Part shown: one piece after another, positions 35,323 to 48,100 of the stretch
How positions within the stretch are numbered: the stretch's first letter is position 1
Layout of the letters: the number at the start of each line of letters is the position of its first letter
Made by a program: the position numbers and the translations under genes
Origin: Phallus indusiatus
Lineage: Eukaryota; Basidiomycota; Agaricomycetes; Phallales; Phallaceae
DNA: 64,000 bases
NCBI GenBank assembly: GCA_027605045.1
Contig: JAQFWX010000032.1
Location: 310,001-374,000 of the forward strand
Direction: 5' to 3'
Notes under the pieces: model-generated
What the model saw: only the letters and a program-made list of their open reading frames with translations
The model's database searches: none
What the model was told of the DNA's origin: nothing

Positions 35323-35515
35323 AGAATACCTAATCGTTAAAGGAAGGATAGGAGATGAGGAATATCAAAATGAATCTGGATGTTGCAGCGCTGCTGGTTT
35401 ACAGTTGTTACGAGTATTGATACTATTGAGTTGATCGCGCCATGAGCCGCGTGACAAGAACCGGATAAATCACGTGTCAATCGTTGACGTAAGCAACGAT
35501 GATTGATCGAAAGCA
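35323..35515. promoter_or_regulatory. Shared 193-bp promoter of PEX19 and mitochondrial release factor
   Basis: Head-to-head gap between two start codons. It contains CACGTG at 35471-35476, an E-box that bHLH or Cbf1-type factors can bind in fungi. Binding is inferred. Confidence 0.55.
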
Positions 35516-37076
35516 ATGCTGTTGCGTCGAGCGAGTCCTCACGCATTCGCAATCCCGAAGACGTTGATTAGTAGTTGTCGTCGTTCATTTCACCAACCCA
35601 AAACCAGCGCTATTGATGCCTTGAAGCAGACGGAACTGGACAATTCCCGATTATTACGCATCGCAAAGAAGAAAATCGAGCAGCGAGTCCTCGCTCTCAA
35701 AGAAGTACGTATATCCATTTTGGCTCGAGTTCTGCTAGTCATCGTTATTAGTTACATGACCAGAGCACTTTGTCACCCGAGCAAGTACGCAAATTGCGTA
35801 TAATAAAGGAACTCGAGCCTCTCCAAGTTGCATGGGACGAATATAGTGTAACTAAGCGGGTTCGTTTGCATCCCTATTCATGCCTGTTTCAATTTGATTG
35901 TTTCATAGACAATTATAGAAACCAGGGAACTGTTATTGGATTCAGATCCTATTATGCGCTCACTTGCTGAGAACGAACAGTCGGGCCTACTGTTAAAGCT
36001 CGTGTCAGATATATCCCGTTTTACGCAGCTGTTGATTCCCAAGTCTCCTACACGATCACATTTCGCTCTTATGGAGCTTAAGGCCGGAGTTGGTGGCGAC
36101 GAAGCTTCTCTTTTTGTTTCTGATTTACTGCGAATGTATGGCCGATTCGGAGAATCCCGTGGCTGGCAAGTACAAGTGATCACCAAGGAAGACAACGAGG
36201 GTGGACGAGGGATCAAAAGCGCTGTATTAGAAGTCAAAGGAGAGGGTTCTTACGATGCTCTCAAGTGGGAGAGTGGGGTTCATCGGGTGCAAAGAGTTCC
36301 TGAGACGGAGAAAAGCGGACGAGTCCACACGAGCACCGCAGCAGTAGTGGTATGTTCACCGATGCTTCATTGGTTTTATTTATCATTCTGTAATATTAAA
36401 TCAAGGTACTTCCCATGATGGAAAACAATGCTCCTTCTGACTCAAATCAGCTCTACGATCTTAAAGATGTTAAGATTGATGTTATGAGAGCCCGTGGCGC
36501 GGGTGGTCAGGTGAGAGTGATATTTAGCAAAAGTAATGGCTTGCTTATGTTTTTTTCTGTCCTTCAGCATGTGAATAAAACAGAATCTGCTGTTCGACTT
36601 ACACATCTGCCTACGGGTATAACAGTGTCTATGCAAGATGAACGAAGTCAACACCGGGTAAAGCCGTCTCCTCCAACGCTTTGTTTACTCTCATCAAGCG
36701 CATTTCTGATAGAACCGGGATAAAGCGTTTCAAGTATTGTCCGCTCGGCTTCTGGATAAGAAGCTTGAACAGGAAATGCTTGAGCGAAGGTCGGTTCGAC
36801 GAGCATTGGTTCGTGGTGCCGATCGCAGTGAAAAAGTGAGAACTTATAATTGGGCCCAAGTAGGTAAAATGGATTTGTCTCTTTTCGTCCATATTCAATA
36901 AATTATGGTAGGGGCGTGTCACTGACCATCGGATTAACATGTCCATCAATAACCTAAACGACGTCCTGGAAGGAGATGGCCTTTGCCATTTCATCAATGC
37001 ACTCTCGCGTGATCATGAAACACAAGCTCTTGAAGAATTTTTGGAATCTGACGAAGTAACTGAAACCAATGTGTAG
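35516..37076 (+). CDS. MRF1: Mitochondrial peptide chain release factor 1
   Basis: Class I release factor that frees finished proteins at stop codons on mitochondrial ribosomes. The start at 35516 gives [18 protein letters not shown], an Arg/Ser/Leu-rich presequence without acidic residues, as expected for mitochondrial import. Then come the RF1 pieces: [59 protein letters not shown] (PCRF domain end), [17 protein letters not shown], and the catalytic [14 protein letters not shown] with the GGQ motif, followed by [19 protein letters not shown]. Five or six short introns split it, two of them inside or next to the GGQ region (36511-36566 and after DERSQHR). It ends ETNV at 37076, 63 bp from the stop of the convergent WDR59 gene. 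Confidence 0.93.
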
Positions 37077-37139
37077 TACGCACTTCCCCCGCCTATTCGG
37101 CTACTTGTGGGCTAACTTTCCACAAAGGCTATCCACTAA

Positions 37140-40100
37140 TCACATCACTTCATTGGTTCGGATTTCTGAATTCCCTACCTCAAACGTTCCTCCACCATCG
37201 CACTTGCATCCACAGCCTAGTGGGCACTCGAGGTGTTTTCTGAGTTCCCAACACGACAAGTGGCTGATATGACAGCAGATCAAACAAACATTAGAGAGAC
37301 CTAGTTGAATAGTTAGTTTATCATCCCGATAACAAAGCCAGCAGCATTTACCATTTACTGGAAGACGACAGATTGTACACAGAGATCTCTGCTCAGACCT
37401 TCTCCGTGCAATGCCGGAGTATCGTTTTGAAGCGTCGACGTATTTCCGGGGACATTCGTCTACAATCGCTGCAAAAAGTCTGTAAACTGAAGAGATTTAG
37501 AAACTTATAACTAACACAAACTGCCGCTTCTCATGTCGATTGAACCAAGAAATTTGGATGCCATCTTTGGCAAGCAACCAAGAAGCTCGGTTCTTTTTTG
37601 CTTCAAGCCCCAGCGAAATAGAATTTCCGCGAGAACAAAGACGTATATCGACAATTGTTGCTCTGAGTCGAGATGAATAGCATCGCTAGCAGTCACACTT
37701 TAGTCATCAATGGAATTATGCAAAAAAAAATAGATTTACTCGGTCTTCATCAGGGAGACTTGTGCAGCGAGACGTTTTCCACGCATCGAAGCTCCAACAA
37801 TGGCTTCACGGCCTAATTCTTTCTCATGGTAACCGAGTGAAAATGAAACAGAAAAGCGTGGGGACTTAAAATTCATAAGCTCGAGAAATCCTTGGATCTA
37901 GCCGCTTACGTGTTTTTGAGAGGTGTCCCCTAAGTAGTTTTTGCCATCCGACATCTTGGCTAAATGCGTATTATTCTCTTGTACAATAGGCAAGGTCTTG
38001 CTTCGTTCGATGGGAGAGCCGTGCGCCTTAGGAGTGGATTGACCGTCCTGAGAACCCACTAGATAACGAACGCCATTCGCTATTCCCATCCACGCACTGC
38101 GGGATGAGGAACTAGGAGTGAGAGAATTGGATAGACCGGACGAGAACGTTGTGGGGCGGCCAGCGGAGAGTTGAGGAGCAATCAAAGAGGCACCTGAAGA
38201 AGCGCGAAGACGATAATGTTTGACTTTTGAATCAGATTTACCGGGGAGCATTGAAACGTGCGTAAGCTGTCCAAGAGTGTTATACGGTTTGGGAGAAGAC
38301 GCTTATTTGTGTAAGGTGTGGCATGCTTTTAAACAGGGCGGAAACGAAACTCACCAGGTGCCTTACAGATTTTATCAGACATCAAAAGCGCGACGGAGAC
38401 CATGGCAAGCATCAATACGTCTTTCTTTTCAACCAGTTCAGACAGGCTGTTAAATGTGAGGGTTGGTCAATCATTGGAGTATACAAACCCTTACAAAGAG
38501 GATATAATTGACCGGCTTAAATGATCCTGCCGCCAATACCTGTAACTCCTTTTAGAGTCCTTGGCCGAGATATTTATTTCCAGTAGGGCCCCCAAAGTCC
38601 TGAATATCCTTTCATGATCTGTTCGATTTAATGATTTGGCAATATTGGCGTTGTTCAAACAAAATGAAGCTGGATCCGCTCCCGAAACAGCATATGACTT
38701 CGCGACGTACGTATCCAATCCAGTGACATCCGCCAAATCCCGAATCGAAACTAGGCTTTTACGAATGGGCCTAACTAGATATCCCACACGCGACTCGCCA
38801 CTAGTAGTTAAGCCGGATACTTGGCGCTGAATGGCGATCAGAACAGAACAAATTCTCTGCAGACACATCCTCACCGTCTTCGGATAAGAGAACAACTCTA
38901 AGGCATGAAGGAGATCCTCATCCATTCCTGTAACGATGGGAATATTTTTTTGATCTTGAGCAGCGGTTGATAAACGTCGCATGGCATCAGACAATCCACC
39001 AGCCACCGTTGGCCTTCGTCGTTGTGCGGCTTGCGAGCTTGCAGAAGGTGATGCCGAAAGGTTCTGACTGGCATTTTTCACAACCCGGACGGGAGCATGG
39101 GAGAAAATAACGAGTTTTCCTAGAAGAACGGTTATAATAGCGGTTTAGAGAAATGAAAATCCACAACTACCATTCGGACTAAAGACACCCTGAGAAGTCC
39201 TAGGTTCAGCAAACCCTTGTCCGAGTGGGATCAAGTCTTTTCCTTTCGAGGTTACAGCCTTCGACTCTTCTTCTGAGCTAGACTCAGAATCTATTTCTGC
39301 TACTTTTCGAGGAGAAAGGCCACCGTTGTCAGTAGGGAGACCTAATAACAATCGGAGACAAGGATCGATGCAAGGAGGCTTCTTTCCTAGTAGTCGAAGC
39401 TCACGTAAAAGCATGGCACGGCGTTTCGCAGGTATTAAATGGTTTTTTTCCAGATCGATTTGCGGAGACATATGGCAATGTGGATATCCTTTTGGAAATG
39501 CAAAAGTAACACGTACGAAGACTGAAGAAGATTCTCCCCATGGGCCTTGCAAACCGAGCCTACACATTCGTTTCTTTGACCAAACCTAACAATGAATGAA
39601 TGAATGAACGGCGTAACGCTGTACAATGAAGTCACTTTTTCCAATGAAATTTTTACGGTTTTTGTTGTGGTCAATCCATTCACGGCGGAGATCAACCTAG
39701 ACGAGTTAGATTGAGAGGAGGCCAACGTACACCAATGGGCTCACTCTTCGGCCCAAGATGTAGTTTCTGGATCAAACTCGGACGTTTTATCGTCAGAAAA
39801 TTGGGTTTTTATGTTGAAATTGTCTTCATCGTCTTTCGCCCACCCTTCGCCAAATTTGAACGAATCCAAACTAGCCATTGAACTTTCAAGGCTGGCGTGA
39901 TTATGCTTGAAGCTTTCCTTGTCTTCATTCCTTTTGTGACCCTCTCGACTTCTTGCGACAGTTTTGACGCTTGGCATCCAGGTCAGAGCGTGCAAGCCAC
40001 CAAAACGCTTATTCTTGACTCTGCAAGGCCCTTTTGTCATGGTGCCACTACGCTTAATTGTTGCCGTTCCTGAGTTAGGTTTTTGAGCTATCCTTGATGG

Positions 40101-42013
40101 AGAAGTATTAGACATTGCGCCAGTTTGGATGTCTGCTTCAGGAGCGTTGGTTTTCAGGTAAGAACCTATTCCATGTATGTTATGATCCCAAGTCTTTGTG
40201 TTTGATACATTTCTGTATGAAATATATTGATTAGATGGTCGATGAGAGCTATCTCTGATAGGTCCACCATGAATAAAGCCAGCTTCCTAGAATTTGCTAA
40301 TATCAGCATATTGACAAGTGTAAACAAGTGTGGTTGCAGTTACCTCAAGAGTGGCGGAACTAATGGGCCACGCTCTGATTGTTCTATCTTCGTTCCATGT
40401 GACGAGCTGAAACTCGCGATCATCTGTAATAGGGTTATTGTATATCCTTATACCTAGCCATTTTAACATGCCAAACGATGAACTAAATCCTCCTTTTACT
40501 CTCCAGACGTATTCTTTGACCGTTCCTTCTCCAAGAGTCCCTTCAGGTATCAAATGAATTGACCTATGTTCAAGCTTTTCCGAGCCATTATCAATGAATT
40601 TCAGTAGCTCGGGCTTTCGAAATCCACGCTGCGGCAAGCTTAGAACTCCTTCGCCGAAGGGAACGTACCGTGAGCGCCATACGGGATACTCTGTATGAAT
40701 AACTTTGGCGGGCTGTATTGTGGACGATGAACAAAAAATGTTCGAGGGACTGCTCGCAGTTGCGATATTCGAAGGACGACTCCACCCAAGGTTTACACTG
40801 TCCCACAGTTTAATGGTACAATCAAGGGAACAAGTGGCAATTTCCCTGCGACTGGTTCGCGACCAATCGATGCCATGTATTCTACTAGAATGGGCTTTCA
40901 CGACGGTCAGCGGTACTGCACCTTTCTATATTCAATTTTTTTAAGAAACAAGGACAAGATAAAATTTATTTGAGAGAAATCGTACTCGCTGGTCCCAGAT
41001 CAAAAGGGTATTACCATGTGAAGAGGCGAGAATGTTTTCGTCCAGTCTATTCCATTTTACCTGTGTTGCTCCAGCTATGCGAAGGATATTGAAAGGAGTA
41101 TATGATGTCTATTCAAAAATCACTCACGATTGAAGGCACAGAGACCTAGTCGGGCGAGTAAACCAGGCTTGGAGGTTGGTTTTTGGGAAAGAAAAAAGCA
41201 AAAAAAAACAGACCGGTGACAGGTTTACCTGTTGTTCTCAGATCCCAAACCCAAATCCATGAATCAATTCCGGTACTTGTTACAATATCCGGATGATGAT
41301 TATGCCAATTGACATCTGTAATACTTCTGTAATGTCTCGACAGGATATGCTGGATAGCTGAGCGATCTGCACGATCGAGATTCCAAATCAATCTATTAAG
41401 AGTTTTAATGGAAAACAACACTCAAATACCAAAAATACGTGCAATTTCTCGCTAGAAGTCGAGACGACCAGATTTCCTCGTGAAGGATGTGGGTTCCACT
41501 GTACATCTGCTACATCCCACGTACCACCCTGTGGAACAAATCGAGGCAACTCAAGGGGCATTTCAAGATCAATGACATATAACCCTGAGCGAGCTGCCAA
41601 GACCACATCCCTTCCAGAAGGGCTTATGCTCATCTGTCTGAAATTGAGTGACAGTGTCGAGAAATAAGGTGTTTCTTGACCTTGCCAACACCTTCGCCCA
41701 TCCAGTCCTGCATTTTAATTTCTAGACCTTGCGTCAAGTCTGGCATGTTGGTTTCTTCTTGATCTGTGTCTGGTAGGTAGGACAAATTTGGCGCGTCAAA
41801 GATATCATTGGGACTAGCAAGGGACGGCATTTGTGAGACTGTTCGTTGAGCAGAAGAGGATGGATCCGGCGGTAGGCCAGCTACTGAAGGTCGTCTTACG
41901 CTGAGCAAACTGAGAGGCGGTGGTGAGACATAGTGGTATTCTGCTGTATTTCCTTCCTCCTCTGCAGGTATCATGAGATTGTTGTCTAAGGTCTTTGATT
42001 TCGATGAGCTCAT
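37140..42013 (-). CDS. WDR59-like subunit of the SEA/GATOR2 complex (yeast Mtc5/Sea3)
   Basis: Vacuole/lysosome-surface scaffold protein of the SEACAT/GATOR2 complex, which reports amino acid status to TORC1. It starts at 42013 (MSSSKSKTLDNN). The N-terminal half has WD40 repeats: WDVADVQWNPHPSRGNLVVS, YRSITDVNWHNHHPDIVTST, IWVWDLR, VKWNRLDENILASSHGNTLL, HSSRIHGIDWSRTSRREIAT, TIKLWD, and REFQLVTWNEDRTIRAW. A linker follows, then an RWD-type domain (SVFVRVTFAFPKGYPH, about 39.5 kb). The C-terminal zinc module reads LCTICRLPVNGLSNVCLICC, HISHLSCWELRKHLECPLG and CGCKC once the last intron is removed. This WD-RWD-RING order fits WDR59 rather than WDR24 or MIOS. Some ten or more introns; the central exons were placed loosely. 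Ends at 37140. Confidence 0.85.
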
Positions 42014-42102
42014 TAATGGATTGATGTGACAGTGACTCGTGACATGTAACATGTAACAAGTCACGGCACCATGATGGCATGATGTGATTTGGTCAAGGTC
42101 AC
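42014..42102. promoter_or_regulatory. 89-bp bidirectional promoter with five GTGAC/GTCAC copies
   Basis: The start codons of the WDR59-like gene (-) and the giant serine-rich gene (+) are only 89 bp apart. The interval has GTGAC at 42026, 42032 and 42039 and GTCAC at 42060 and 42098, plus a tandem CATGTAA pair at 42043-42056. Both leaders must fit here or overlap. A shared regulator is inferred. Confidence 0.5.
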
Positions 42103-45100
42103 ATGACTGTTTACACCAAGTTCGTGTCAGCGCGAGCGCCGTGCGAAACTGAGCGTTTCTTTATCCCGTTGATCTTCCTCTCGCCCTTGCAATCCCTGGT
42201 TAGACACGCCGGGCGTGTAGGAAGAATCCAGAAGGTCAGTCAAGAATATTGTAAGTGTATCTTTTCCAGACGCTTTTACAGTTGCTGAATAGCTGCAAAA
42301 GAAACATAACGACATCACGAAGATACGCATTTGTACGACCGCACGAACACTTTACGCACCTAGACAACGACGTTTCTCCCATTCTGAGCGTGCCCTACGC
42401 GATGAAGAACAGGAATACCGTCTCCTTGCCAATGAATGCATCCGATTCTTTCGAAGTGTATACCGCAAATGTTACCCCAGAAAACCATAATCTACATATG
42501 AACCAAAAGGTCCCTATCCCGACAATCCGCCTAACTCAAGCTACACCTTCCGATACCAGTATACCTTCTGTGATAGCTCCGAAGTCCTCTCCACGAAAGA
42601 AGATCGTTCCTAAGAAAAGTAAACTGGCCCTTCTCTCTACTAAGGCGATTCCCCCGCGCGAAAAGGATCTCTCTGACATCGTCCGTCGCGTCAACGCGTC
42701 CACAACTAAACTGGACGGCAATGCCACGTGTAACGTCACTGTTAATGGCGGGACAACAATGAAAATGAAGGATCTCCTCAAGTTCAAAGATCGGAGCTCA
42801 CGCAGCACTATCGATATATACGTTGATCCTGCGGATGACCCTGACATCGGCGAAATCGTTGTAGTCAAGAAGAAGAAGAGTCGCGCCAAACTGGACGGAT
42901 TGTTTGAAGATCAAGGGAATATTGAGTTGAAGGAGGAGCTGAGAGAAGAGAACAAGTGGTGGAGTATCAGGGGGAGAAAGAAAGGTATAGTATTCTCTTG
43001 ACTTGTCAAAAAGAGTGTTTCTTGCTCACATCGGTTCCAGAGCGACAGCGTAATCACTCCCTCAATGCGCTTAAAGTCAATGTAACAGAGGCAAACACAG
43101 TTTTCTCGGAAGCCAGACAACGATGTGGGTCAACACCGCTATCTCCTTCCGATTCAGGCTATGCGGATAGTATTGCATTGCGTGCGATGAAAAGCATTGC
43201 CAGAATCGGTAGCTGGGCACAGTTGAAAAACAGTAACCTTCCTCGCGATACTCAACAGATTCCTCCTGGCTCTCGCGTCAAGAGTTCCATCAGCAGCTTC
43301 GAAATTGGTGCCTTGAGCACTCATACAGGCGAGGATCTAACAAATAGGCTCTCGCCTATGGGTTCTTTAAGTCACCGTCCTCCTGGGTCGCACAAATTCT
43401 TGAATCCTTCTATTACCAATACTAGCGTCCGTACACGAACTTCATCCTGCGGCACTGTACTGAGCGTTACGTCTCCTTATCTACAACCATGCGATAACCG
43501 TAGACTGAGTACTTCGAGTTCCAGTGGTGAGAGCAATCGTCCTGGTAGCACCTATACCGCCAGCGGCGAGGATACTGGTGCTATTGGAATTCCAGTCAAA
43601 ACCTTCACGACGAAGTCTAAGAAAGGTATGAGCGTTAAGTGGGGCAGTGTGAGCTCTGCGCTCGCGTTGGCGAAAGGGAAGAAGAAGTCGGAAAAAGAGA
43701 AGCTTCCCAAAGAGGACAAACCGAAGGAGAGAAATAACACATCGAAAAGCAGCAAGAGATTTCCGAAAGCCGAGGATACGTCGCGTTCAGGTCAAAATGT
43801 CAACGCAACTGCCTCGTCGAAGGATAAAGAAGAACAACTGAAAAAGCATAAAAACTCTCATAGGCATACAATAGAAGGCAGGAAAAGGACACATGTTATG
43901 AGTGTTTTTCCAGGACTTACATTCGGAAGATCTGCCGATTTGAATATCACATCCGTTAAGGTAAGGAAACAGAAGTCAACTCAGAAATGGTATACATAAG
44001 CTCACTTCCCTATTTTAGGCATCAATGCCACCTATTGCTGAAGACCCCAATCGCTCATGTGAACGTAACTCCCAGCACGAAAACATCAATGAGCCTAGTG
44101 ATTGTCCGAATATCGTTATGCCAGAAGAGACGTGGCCTGCTAGGAACAATAATGCTAGTGAACTTTCGGACAGCGATTCCGATTTATGGAACAGGGGAGA
44201 CGTATCTGATGAGGAAGCCTGTGTCCGGCTTAGTATAAAAAACCCTCGAGGAGCGTCATCACAAATAACTGGTGAATAAAACCCTTGATTTTCCCCCGTT
44301 TCCCCAATTAACTCAATTTTTCAGCAACAAGTGATGCCTTGCGCGACAATGAGAGCTCCCCTGCTGCAAGGCCAAGGCCAAGACCGCGACCTGCAAGTGA
44401 GCAGCTGCTTAGTTCAAATGGAGTTATACGAGGATCTCGTCCTGCCGGTATAGTCGTAGATATCGATATCGACAAGTACAAGGACAAACAAGATGGTCTG
44501 TGCATGAGCTAAGAATTTCTATTTAGGCTATTATCTGACTTTCTTTTAGTACTAGCTCTTTCCGTCCTCGAAGCTGCTAATTCAGATTTGGCATCCCTGA
44601 TCAATAGGCTCGACCTTGAAGCCACACCTGATAAAGATCGCGACATTACTGCCTCATACGCAGATGCAATTGCTGCATGGAGAGCGTCCGGTTCAACTAC
44701 GCAGAATATTGGATCCGCGCCACTCAATCAAGCGAGTACTGCACAGCAACCTGGAGAACAGGTCTTAACTCGTCGCGCTACATGTTCGCCAGCAGATGAG
44801 CGTTGTTCTGTTTTTAGAGAATGCATTCCTACGCAAGAAGGTCAAAACATTCAGCTTGCGTACCGTGATCCTATTGTCTTCTTGGATCCAACGGTGGATC
44901 CCTCTGCTGATAGCGCGGCCGTAGGAGAAAGCTTCGCTTTTATTAACAGCGCTAGTGGGGCCTTACCCGAGGATAGCCCACTACGTCTTCTAGGAAAAGT
45001 TCGAGCCATCACCCGTGCTATGGGTGCAGCGACTGGGGCTACCAGTGAAACGATGAGCAAACGCTTTAGTGCTATCAGTGCAAGTACTCGAGCAAGCGTT

Positions 45101-48100
45101 TCCAGCCTGCGACCTTATAACTTTGCAACGTTCAAGAACAAGGACGAAAATATGAGAAATATTAATGAAGTTGCCGCAGAAGGGCCGAACTCGGCTTATC
45201 GTGGTGAAAGCGATGCTAACTCCCGTTTACGTCCCGCCTCCGATGGACAGGAAGACCCACGTACTATGCAATCATCTAGGCTGAGCAAGAAAGTCGAAGT
45301 TTCGAGTCGTTCTTCAGTCCAAATCGCACCAGATATTAGGGCGTCACTCAGGGAAGCTCCTATCAATAGAATATCTCGTGCCAGTAGCATCGCCTCCACA
45401 TTTGGAACGAGAGCCGTTTTAGCTAAAAAACAGCCGAAGGAATCAGCAACATTGTCTTCCCTAGTTCCGTCCCAATCAGACATTCTTTCACACAAGATGT
45501 CTGACGAGGAAAAGCCTCCTAAATTTGCATTACCTCCTCTTGGATTTGCTAGCGGAAGCCCTGTCCCCCTCTATCCATGTCAATTTGGCACAGAGGATTC
45601 ACCTACCCCCCCGACCAGAGCTCGAGGGCATATTCGTCAGAGTAGCGGACTGGTTCCCATTTCTCAAAGACCTATCCCTCGCGGTAGTAATGTTAGACGC
45701 AAGGTCGAGTACATTGAACAGCTGGCTCGTTCTGAACATGAGCAAGAACGCAAAGAGATGAACAGGAAACGTTCTGCTAAGCATACAACGATCAATGACC
45801 GTTTTTCAACGTCTTCGCATAGATCCGATTCATCCAGGTCACGTTATAGCCCTAGCCTTGACGAGGGAATCTCCTTATTTGTACCTGGACTTATGACGGC
45901 CAATGGCGAAGGCCATAGATTCGAGGATGAAAGTGGGCAACCAGACTCTGACATACCTAACGAGCTTAAGGATGTCCTATCCGTCAACAGTCGGCTCGAT
46001 GACTTTCAGGGTCCTTCTCTTTCTGAATCTCATTCACAGCTGTATTTATCATCGGCCTCAGCGTCATGCACTCTTCCCCCATCACCTGGACTCCCTCCTA
46101 CCGGTCCCTTGCCTATCCCAGCAAGTAAATCAACCATTCTTCCTACCCCAGCCTCAGTCGTTAATCCTGGCGTTACAATAGAGCCATCTCCCCCTGCTCC
46201 ATCGTTGCTCCCCGTCATTGATCCGTCTCCTTCCCCGGAAACTTTCAAACCGTCATTGTTGCTTCCCACTCTACGTCTTGCTCCTCCACTTTGCGAGCAG
46301 ACGCTCTCTGATGATGGTGATGTTGAAGAGTTTATACCTTCGGGCGCATTACGCAATGCACTTTCAACTTCGGGCTCAGGCTCTGAAGATGATACAAAGC
46401 AAAGTTTTGATTTCACAGGAGAACTAAAGCGTCTGAATGAAAGCGGAGGCTCCCACAGGTTAAGTTTTGTTGAACAACTTGATGCTGCCTTCAAAACTCC
46501 CCCTCACGTCACTGCTCGAAAGGGACTTCAGATACAAACAACAGCTCTCGAGGAATTGGCTCCTGGCTTGATTTCAACTCTGGAAGGGGGGTTAGATATG
46601 GAGACAGAAGAAGGTCTCTCTATGATGGTAGAGACACTTAACGAGAGCATGAACAATCTTGGACTCGAAACCTCCCGCGGCAAATCCTCTTCCCCAATGC
46701 AGATGTCTGATGGGGTAATACCAAAACCCTCCTACGGACGCCTTGATACAGCATTCAAGTTCGGTGGTCGACCACCGGTTACCTCTCGAAGCAAGGAATT
46801 GGTAATATCTTTTTGACAAAACCTCTCCGTACAATGCTAACGTGTTTGTGTCTTTATCAGGCCTTAAATAGTGTTGCGCTAGAGCTCCCAGGTGTAGCCG
46901 CATTAAGCACCTCGCCCTCCTCTGAACTCAACTCTGACGAGCTTCCTCGACGATCCTCAGTCAGTGTGCCCGCTTCTCCTGTAGAAGAAGACAGCTCTGT
47001 TTTACGTTCCATTTATGTCCATGCGGCGGCCAACAACGTAACCCAACTAATAGACATGCCTCCTCCCGACGTCTCCAGCGGCAGCGATAATCTTCGGTCT
47101 GTTTCTCACCCGTCATGCCTAGAGTCGAAGACTAGCTCAGAATATTGTATCAGTGAGGAGATGGCACGTGCAGAAAAGGCAAAGCTGCCAACTCATGCAC
47201 GTCAATCCTCCGATGTGAGCTTTTTGGGTTTTTCTTCTTTTGGCGCTATTCGCACCAAATTTGAATTTGGGCCTGACCGACCTGACTTCTATTCGTCGCT
47301 GCAAACGTCTCAAGCATCGATGATGAAATCCCATCTTCGCCATGAATCTCTATTTAGTATCGCCTCTGTTTCATCTTACGGTGAGGTGATCAAACCTGGC
47401 ATGACGGACCCTTTTAATTATGGTACTGTGGAAGATGAAGAAGCCCGAGATCAGCTTCCTGGACTGGACAGCTTCAGTGATCATAAACGAAGCAAACGTT
47501 TCTCTACAGACAGCGATGTATCCAGCTTTTACTTTAGATCTGGTGATGGTCACGGTCATGCTCGCAACCAAAGTGTTTTATCAACTAACTCCATCAATGG
47601 GCCACCGATCAGCTTGTACAACCGTACGTTCAATCATGGACATCGCCGCAATGACTCTGGAGGTAGTATGAGTTCTGTTGCTGCTGCGTATAGCATACAA
47701 GGTGCGAACGGTGGACGTGCTGCTTGGATGAGACATCAACAAGAACGATCGGTGGATAGCACAATAAGCGAATTTTCCAGGATGCGGCTTGGTCGTCCAG
47801 GAGTAGGCGATAAGATGTTTGAAAGCATTGGCGATCATTATCCTCTCTCATCGATTTCCGCTTCACCTCCAGAGAGCGTATCGGGAGACCTTGCACAAAA
47901 GTCATCCTACGACTCCATTCTAGACGACGAACGACGTTCAACAGTTGATTCCATTTTCGACAATACAGGACACCGTTCATCCATTAGTTCTGATTCGGTC
48001 TTCTGGCACGAACCGACAAACGAAAATGATCAACCACCGTTACGGCATCACAATCTATTTCCTCCTCCGAATCTGTTTCGTCCGCTCTCACTTTGCAGCA

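Noticed and set aside
42536..47980. Many minus-strand open frames under the giant serine-rich gene
   Set aside because: They lie opposite phased exons, have no splice partners or domains, and reflect codon-biased antisense openness.
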